From JAJYTL01 sp046705265 (lineage in GTDB: Bacteria > Pseudomonadota > Alphaproteobacteria > Ferrovibrionales > Ferrovibrionaceae): a stretch of DNA of 10,710 nucleotides. The stretch is from the NCBI GenBank assembly GCA_046705265.1, contig JBJKQL010000081.1, positions 1 to 10,710 on the forward strand, read 5' to 3'. Positions within the stretch are counted from its first letter, which is position 1. Each line of letters starts with the position of its first letter. A program made the translations under genes and the position numbers. Of this stretch, positions 6,379-10,710 are shown piece after piece. Below the pieces are notes generated by a model. The model saw nothing but the letters and a program-made list of their open reading frames with translations, was not told the DNA's origin and did not search any database.

Positions 6379-7650
6379 TCAGGCCGGATAGGTCATCTTG
6401 CAGCCTTTTTCCGCAGGTGATGCCGCGAGATCGACGCCGGCGATCGTCTTGTCGACGATGAAGAGGTTCGGGTAGGTACCCTTCGAGTTCACCTCGCCAA
6501 CGAATTCGGTGATCATGCATTGATGATCAGCAGCCCGGTAGAAGGGCTGATACGGACCCAGCGCGACTTCCGGCGGCAACTTCATGCCCGCCATGGAGCG
6601 GGAGACCTTTATGGCATCGAGGCTCTTGGCGTCGTTCGCACCCATTGCAATGGCATGGGTCGTCGCATAGCCGAGCCAGCTGCGGGCGCTCGGCGTCTTC
6701 TTGTAGAGCTTGCGATACTCCGCCACGAACGACTTGACGTGCGGGTTGTTGGGCTGATCCCAATACCACTCCATCACGCCCCAGCCGGTGCGGGCCACGG
6801 GCGGAAGTGCTGCCAAGGGCTCGAGCTCAACCAAGCTGTAGGCAAACGGAATCGTTTTCGTCATGCCGAACTGCGTCGCCTGTTTCATCAGGTTGACGAA
6901 ATCATTGCCGGCGTTGAAGACGATAAGAACGTCGGGCTTCGCCTCCTTGATCTTGATCAGGCCAGCCGTGAAGTCAGTGGTCCCGAGCGGCATAAGCAGG
7001 TTGCCGAGATTGGTGCCGCCGGCCTGCTTCAGGATTTTGGTCATTCCGGCATAAAGGAAGTGGCCCCAGGCATAATCCGGGGTTGAGAAGTACCAACGCT
7101 TGCCGAACTTCGACAACAAGACTTTTGCAAGCGCCTTATTCAGCATCCAGGTATCGGAGCAGGTCTTGAACGTGGTCCAGCTGCAATGCGTGCCGGTCAC
7201 GGAATCGACGTGCCCGCCGGTCGCGACATAGAGGACTTTTCTGAGGCTCGCGGCGTGCTCGAGCGCGAGCGCGACGGCGGACGACACCGAGCCTTCGACA
7301 AAATTCACCTTGTCCTTGTCCACGAGCTTGTGGAACTTCGTCGTTGCCTTTCCGACATCGGCGCCATTGTCCTCAGCGATGATCTCGACTTTGCGCCCGA
7401 GGATGCCGCCCGCCTTGTTGATCTGAGAGAGGGCCAGCATGGCGCCCTCGCGCTGGCTGATGCCGAGGGCTGCATAGGTGCCGGTAAAGGGGTCGTCCTC
7501 GCCTATCTTTACCGTCTCTTCGCCGAGGGCCTTGATGATATGGGGGCCGACGCCGGCAGCGACGCCCGCCGCTGCGGCGGAGGCCAGCACGCTACGGCGG
7601 CTGATCCGCCGCTTGCTAGCGGTACTCACAATATCTTTCGTTTCCGTCAT
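6379..7650 (-). CDS. Tat-exported LIV-type ABC substrate-binding protein (orphan)
   Basis: A 423-residue Peripla_BP_6 / HAAT-family solute-binding protein. The start MTETKDIV (ATG at 7650-7648) has GGGAGGAG seven bases upstream; another ATG two codons earlier is only one base from that site, and a longer frame reaching 7770 adds a low-complexity, probably untranslated stretch. The N-terminus carries a twin-arginine signal, RRISRRSVLASAAAAGVAAG (RR at 18-19), so export folded through Tat is expected. The mature domain begins VKIGEDDPFTGTYAALGISQ and contains INKAGGILGRKVEIIAEDNG, typical of the family. Four cysteines (in THCSWTTFKTCSD, DHQCM and KGCKM) could form disulfides. No permease or ATPase is next to it on this strand, so it is an orphan here; it might serve the convergent LIV importer or a distant one. 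Its sequence differs strongly from the first binding protein, so it is not a recent duplicate. The solute is unknown. Confidence 0.92.
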   Translation of the reverse strand: MTETKDIVSTASKRRISRRSVLASAAAAGVAAGVGPHIIKALGEETVKIGEDDPFTGTYAALGISQREGAMLALSQINKAGGILGRKVEIIAEDNGADVGKATTKFHKLVDKDKVNFVEGSVSSAVALALEHAASLRKVLYVATGGHVDSVTGTHCSWTTFKTCSDTWMLNKALAKVLLSKFGKRWYFSTPDYAWGHFLYAGMTKILKQAGGTNLGNLLMPLGTTDFTAGLIKIKEAKPDVLIVFNAGNDFVNLMKQATQFGMTKTIPFAYSLVELEPLAALPPVARTGWGVMEWYWDQPNNPHVKSFVAEYRKLYKKTPSARSWLGYATTHAIAMGANDAKSLDAIKVSRSMAGMKLPPEVALGPYQPFYRAADHQCMITEFVGEVNSKGTYPNLFIVDKTIAGVDLAASPAEKGCKMTYPA

Positions 7651-8140
7651 GTGCATTCTCCTCCCACTGGGGATAATCGAGGCTCCATCAGCCCCGCCGC
7701 GGACGCGGCGCCATGGCCTGCGTTCGGGCACGGATGACGCAGAGGAACCAGATGCTTGACTGTCGTTCATTAACGTACGTTCTGAAAATCGGAACGGTGC
7801 CCATTGCAGGGCTTATACTGTCGCCATCTGAAAGCCAATAGCAAGAGATTCGTTGATTGTGATAGGTTTTTGAAACATCGAATCTTCCATGGGCGGGGCT
7901 TTTTGCGAAACTCCGGCGGCGCGCGAATGATAAAAAGGGCAGGCGGACGGCCGTCGCGTGAGGGTGATTAAACGGCGGAAGGCGGCAATGCTGCGGAATA
8001 CCGGGCGGGCAGGAGGGGCCGGCATCAGTTCGCGGCATTGACGGATTGAACCAAGCAGAATCGCAAAGGGCCCCGCTGTCATCGGCGGGAGCGCTATCAG
8101 CCTGGCGCCGTCGAAAGGGTGCCGAATTGGCGCGCCGCTC
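7651..8140 (-). other. Non-coding region upstream of the Tat-exported binding protein
   Basis: This 490-base gap lies between two minus-strand genes and should contain the promoter of the binding-protein gene. Near its left end are the ribosome-binding site (7658-7665) and an inverted repeat CGCCG/CGGCG around 7695-7710 that would fold in the leader mRNA. A weak sigma-70-like -10 (TATAAG on the minus strand, near 7810-7816) has a TTGGCT 15 bases upstream, a spacing shorter than ideal. An 89-codon minus-strand frame (7813-8082) has no ribosome-binding site and an unconvincing composition, so I do not call it. No terminator of good quality for the MFS gene was found. Confidence 0.45.
7772..7781. 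promoter_or_regulatory. Perfect AACGTACGTT palindrome, candidate operator
   Basis: A 10-bp perfect palindrome lies about 120 bases upstream of the Tat-exported binding-protein start and just downstream, in the minus direction, of the weak TATAAG element. Outer TTCA (left) and TGAA (right) also pair with a one-base offset. Palindromes of this ACGTACGT kind are typical of TetR-family operators. No TetR gene is in the window, so the assignment is speculative. Confidence 0.3.
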
Positions 8141-9691
8141 TTATTCCGTTATCAGTGTCGTCTGCGCGGTCTCCTTGGCGTTGATCGGAGCTTTGATAAG
8201 CAGTACGCAAGGCGCGGCAATCAAGGCAAGAATTGTCATCAGCTTGAAGTCATCGATATAGCCAATCATGGCGGCCTGTCGCGTCACTTCGGCATTGAGA
8301 AGTGCCAAGCCCGTCGCCGTGTGCGGATTGAACATCCGCATCACGTTGGGAAGGCGCAGCATCGGATTAAAAGGATTGACGGCGGTGGCGATTGACGCGT
8401 GATTGATCTGAGTGTTGCGCTCGAGAAGCGTTGCGACGATCGAGATTCCAACTGAACTACCGACGTTGCGTAGAAGATTATAGATGCCGGCCGCTTCGGT
8501 GCGCCGTGCCGCCGAAAGGGTGGAAAAGCCGGCCGTGGTCAACGGCACGAAGATGAAGCCGAGGCCGAAGCCTTGCACCACGCCCCAGAGAAAGACATAC
8601 CAGGGCGTGATGTACAGCGAAAAGCCGGACATCCACCAGAGTGCATAGGCGTTGACGAGAAAGCCGAAGACCAAAAGGTAGCGTGGCTGGATCCAACGGA
8701 TGATACGGCCCACCATCATCATGGCGATCAAGGTGCCGACGCCGCGCGGCGCGAGCAGAACCCCGACGGTTATGATGGGATAATTCAGGAGTTCCTGGAG
8801 CAGCAACGGCCAAAGCGCCATGGTGCCGTAAAGGATCATGCCGACGACGAAAATAAAGACGACGCTGAGCGCGAAGTTGCGATCGCGGAAGAGACTTGGC
8901 CGGATGAATGGGTCATCGGTGGTAAAAGTGTGAACCAGGAAGATGTAGAGCGCTCCCGCGGCAACGATGGCTTCGGTGATAATTTCATAAGAGCTGAACC
9001 AGTCCTTCAACTGGCCGCGATCGAGCAGCATCTGAAGAGCGGCGATGGCGATACTGATCGCCGTAAAACCAAAGATGTCGAACCGCAGCTTGGCCTTGCG
9101 GGCCGTCTCGGTTACCGACGTCGCAATGACCATGAAGGCCAGCGCCCCAATCGGAACGTTGATGAAGAAAACCCAGCGCCACGTATAGTGCTCGGTCAAC
9201 CAGCCGCCGAGCGTCGGACCGAGGATGGGGCCAAGCATGATGCCCATGCCCCAAATTGCCATGGCCGAGCCGTGGCGTTCGCGCGGATAGCTGTCAAGCA
9301 AGATCGCCTGGGAGAGCGGAACCAGGGCAGCGCCGAAACAGCCCTGGCAGACGCGAAAGAGCACGGCCTCTGTTAGCGTTCCTGCCACGCCACAGAGCGC
9401 GGAGGCGATCGTGAAGCCGGTTACGGACGCAAGAAACAATCTCTTGCGGCCATATCGGGCCGCGAGCCACCCGGTCGGAGGGGTCATGATGGCCGCGGCG
9501 ACGATGTAGGAGGTCAGCACCCATGTGATCTCGTCGGCGGTGACCGAAAAGGTCCCTTGCATATACGGCAGGGCAACATTGGCAATGGTGGTGTCGAGCG
9601 CCTGCATGGCGGTTGCCAGCATGGCACCAGCCGTGACCATGGCGACTTGAAGGCGCGGTTGCGCCGCCGGCTGACCGAAGGCCTGATCCAT
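8141..9691 (-). CDS. MFS exporter, DHA2 family (EmrB/QacA-like, 14 helices)
   Basis: A 516-residue inner-membrane proton-driven exporter of the DHA2 type, full length. The ATG at 9691-9689 has TAGGGGG four bases upstream. Family markers are clear: LDTTIANVALPYM in helix 1 (residues 32-44), motif A GWLAARYGRKRLFL in the loop between helices 2 and 3 (74-87), motif C WGMGIMLGPILGPTLGGWL in helix 5 (about 147-165), then WRWVFFINVP (171-180), an invariant-looking DHA2 stretch. The second half ends with LLRNVGSSVGISIVATLLERNTQINH. These proteins export drugs, dyes, detergents or metabolites. EmrB-like members usually work with an EmrA/HlyD adaptor encoded beside them; none is present in the window on either side, so it may act alone or with an adaptor elsewhere. 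No regulator gene adjoins it. Substrate unknown. Confidence 0.93.
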   Translation of the reverse strand: MDQAFGQPAAQPRLQVAMVTAGAMLATAMQALDTTIANVALPYMQGTFSVTADEITWVLTSYIVAAAIMTPPTGWLAARYGRKRLFLASVTGFTIASALCGVAGTLTEAVLFRVCQGCFGAALVPLSQAILLDSYPRERHGSAMAIWGMGIMLGPILGPTLGGWLTEHYTWRWVFFINVPIGALAFMVIATSVTETARKAKLRFDIFGFTAISIAIAALQMLLDRGQLKDWFSSYEIITEAIVAAGALYIFLVHTFTTDDPFIRPSLFRDRNFALSVVFIFVVGMILYGTMALWPLLLQELLNYPIITVGVLLAPRGVGTLIAMMMVGRIIRWIQPRYLLVFGFLVNAYALWWMSGFSLYITPWYVFLWGVVQGFGLGFIFVPLTTAGFSTLSAARRTEAAGIYNLLRNVGSSVGISIVATLLERNTQINHASIATAVNPFNPMLRLPNVMRMFNPHTATGLALLNAEVTRQAAMIGYIDDFKLMTILALIAAPCVLLIKAPINAKETAQTTLITE

Positions 9692-9905
9692 CGAACCCCC
9701 TAGCGGTATACCTCTGTAAGCGCGCTAGCCGCAGAGAGAGGCAGATCGGCACATGGATCGGTGCCGCTCTATGCGTTGTCGGCAATCCCAACATGTCGTT
9801 TACCCCAATTCGGGGGGTACCGCTGCCTAAAAACCTGAGGTGGGACTAAGGCCGTACATGCTATAGGCTCATCGAAAATAAGAAAAAATCTAGCTATAAC
9901 AATAG

Positions 9906-9929
9906 ATAGCAATGAATATAGCAATCAAT
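9906..9929. repeat. Two tandem 12-bp repeats in AT-rich DNA
   Basis: ATAGCAATGAAT (9906-9917) is followed directly by ATAGCAATCAAT (9918-9929), eleven of twelve bases identical. They sit in the middle of the AT-rich patch upstream of the MFS exporter gene. They could be protein-binding sites or a small slippage duplication. Confidence 0.6.
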
Positions 9930-10085
9930 ATATGATCGACATAATTTCTGGGGAATTAGATTAATATAGGGTGGAAATCAGTGTTGTCTGATGCATAAAA
10001 CTCTATTCATGGGATTTCGCCAGGCAAAAGCGTGCGACATGGGCGGAATGGGCGGTGAACTCCGAGCTTTTGAGCAAAGCCCGTC

Positions 10086-10136
10086 AAATAGATAACCGCT
10101 TGAAATAGATAACCGCTTGAAATTGATTACCGTCAG
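10086..10136. repeat. Three tandem 17-bp direct repeats, the third degenerate
   Basis: AAATAGATAACCGCTTG occurs at 10086-10102 and again, identically, at 10103-10119. A third copy, AAATTGATTACCGTCAG (10120-10136), matches at 12 of 17 positions. The 17-bp head-to-tail arrangement recalls iterons or arrayed operator sites, but there is no replication or regulator gene in the window to go with it. Confidence 0.7.
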
Positions 10137-10307
10137 AACACCTGCGAGCAGCTTGGCGCCAAGGATATCGTCCGCACAGCCAAGAGATCAAAGCGGCGGA
10201 AGGTAAGCGGCTGACTCATCGACAGCCTCGTTTAGCGGAGCCGACGCAAGCGCGATCTCGCGATCGCTAGACTTCGGCTGATTCTCACAATGATCGATTC
10301 AACAGGC

Positions 10308-10327
10308 GGAAAATCCTAAGATTTTCC
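10308..10327. repeat. Perfect 8-bp hairpin GGAAAATC / GATTTTCC
   Basis: GGAAAATC (10308-10315) and GATTTTCC (10320-10327) are exact inverted repeats around a CTAA loop. No T-run follows on either strand, so it does not look like an intrinsic terminator. It could be the end of a small element or a protein-binding site. Confidence 0.6.
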
Positions 10328-10692
10328 CCGTTGCCGAGTGGCCCGTTTCTTCACCCTGGCCTTCGGCTTTTTGGTCATTTCCTTATGATGCGTCGGCGGC
10401 CTGTTGATTCAGCCTGGCGCTGGTCATCGCCCTTCTGGAATTTGAGCTGAACTTTTGATCCTCTCGGCCATGCTGTTCGCCACTTCTGGCCCGAGGCTCG
10501 GACGACCGATTGTACGGCCACCTCCGGTCGTCTTCTCTGAAGTCGAGGCGGGACGTCTGGCGAACGTCCTGCGAGACGTAATGAACCCACCGTTTGCGGT
10601 CTGGAAGCTGAGCCCCGCTGAACTGCGCTTTGCCACAGTACGCGATTCCTGGCGGGCGACGCTCAAGTTATTACGGCTCCTTGTGGCAAGTA

Positions 10693-10698
10693 TATAAT
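10693..10698 (+). promoter_or_regulatory. Consensus -10 box TATAAT at the right edge
   Basis: A perfect TATAAT lies 12 bases before the window end and points right, towards a gene outside the window. No convincing -35 hexamer was found at 16-18 bases upstream, so this is only a weak promoter candidate and could be chance in locally AT-rich sequence. Confidence 0.2.
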
Positions 10699-10710
10699 CG
10701 CCAATATATT

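Larger units (their letters stand above)
9692..10710. other. Gene-poor right end (about 1 kb) with repeats and an AT-rich patch
   Basis: No reading frame here has both a plausible start and a recognisable product. The left part (9692-9870) is the leader of the MFS gene and includes an inverted repeat TACCCC/GGGGTA (9801-9806 with 9814-9819). Positions of about 9875-9985 are strikingly AT-rich compared with the rest of the window. Three short repeat structures follow, listed separately. From 10375 to the end, overlapping frames exist on both strands (for example plus 10455-10697, minus 10424-10666), but their translations look like shadows of each other and none has a ribosome-binding site I trust. 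The stretch may be an integration scar or a decayed gene region. Confidence 0.5.

Noticed and set aside
6520..7086. Plus-strand 188-codon frame opposite the Tat-exported binding protein.
   Set aside because: It is antisense to a well-supported gene, without a ribosome-binding site or recognisable domain.
7651..7770. N-terminal extension of the Tat-exported binding protein to 7770.
   Set aside because: It would place about 40 Ser/Arg-rich residues before a standard twin-arginine signal, and the strong ribosome-binding site matches the internal ATG at 7650.
7813..7890. Short minus-strand frame ending MFQKPITINESLAIGFQMATV, considered as a PqqA-like or other peptide precursor.
   Set aside because: It lacks the conserved Glu/Tyr pair of PqqA, no modification enzyme is nearby and no ribosome-binding site precedes either ATG.
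8060..8140. Hairpin CCCGC/GCGGG (minus strand) as terminator of the MFS gene.
   Set aside because: Only five base pairs and followed by GCCCTTTG, which is not a real T-run.
8573..9376. Long plus-strand reading frame (267 codons) opposite the MFS gene.
   Set aside because: It is fully antisense to a clear DHA2 transporter, and its Asp/Glu/Arg-rich composition is the usual shadow of a membrane-protein gene.
10424..10666. Minus-strand frame with a GRPSLGPEVANSMAERI segment, considered as a resolvase or ribbon-helix-helix fragment.
   Set aside because: The short GRPSLG resemblance is too weak, the rest is unrecognisable and no ribosome-binding site is seen.

Overview
The window looks like a chromosomal segment of an alphaproteobacterium, most likely of the Hyphomicrobiales (Bradyrhizobium / Rhodopseudomonas / Beijerinckia-like). 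This is inferred from moderately high G+C, the style of the left-edge MBL-fold protein, the abundance of branched-chain-amino-acid-type (LIV/HAAT) ABC parts and a Tat-exported LIV-type binding protein. No rRNA, tRNA, CRISPR array, complete insertion sequence or phage gene was seen.

Layout, left to right. (1) Positions 1-164 hold the C-terminal end of a metallo-beta-lactamase-fold hydrolase. (2) Positions 165-564 hold no convincing intact gene; the minus strand carries a reading frame broken by one stop that may be a decayed gene. (3) Positions 565-6260 hold seven plus-strand genes: a GNAT acetyltransferase, an Rrf2-family regulator, a Sec-exported periplasmic binding protein, two LIV permeases (LivH- and LivM-like) and two LIV ATPases (LivG- and LivF-like). 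The four transporter-core genes are tightly packed or overlapping. A strong hairpin separates the binding-protein gene from the first permease gene. (4) Positions 6305-7650, minus strand, hold a second LIV-type binding protein with a Tat signal peptide, convergent with the transporter operon and ending in a clear intrinsic terminator. (5) Positions 7651-8140 are non-coding and contain a perfect AACGTACGTT palindrome that could be an operator. (6) Positions 8141-9691, minus strand, hold a 14-helix DHA2-family MFS exporter. (7) Positions 9692-10710 are about 1 kb without a convincing gene, including an AT-rich patch, two sets of short tandem repeats and a perfect hairpin.

How the genes may work together. 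The central block encodes a complete high-affinity importer: the binding protein captures a small solute in the periplasm, LivH/LivM form the channel and LivG/LivF power it. The adjacent Rrf2 protein is the natural candidate regulator. The GNAT may acetylate the imported solute or a related metabolite, but this is inference from position only. The Tat-exported binding protein has no permease next to it and could feed the same importer or a remote one. The solute cannot be read from the sequence.

The most interesting points are the GNAT-Rrf2-importer grouping, a cysteine-poor Rrf2 that probably lacks an iron-sulfur cluster, a LivG-like ATPase without the usual LSGGQ signature, two binding proteins using different export routes around one importer, and the repeat-bearing gene-poor right end. 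I did not find a demonstrably new system; the GNAT-Rrf2-importer block is the best candidate for a little-described unit.
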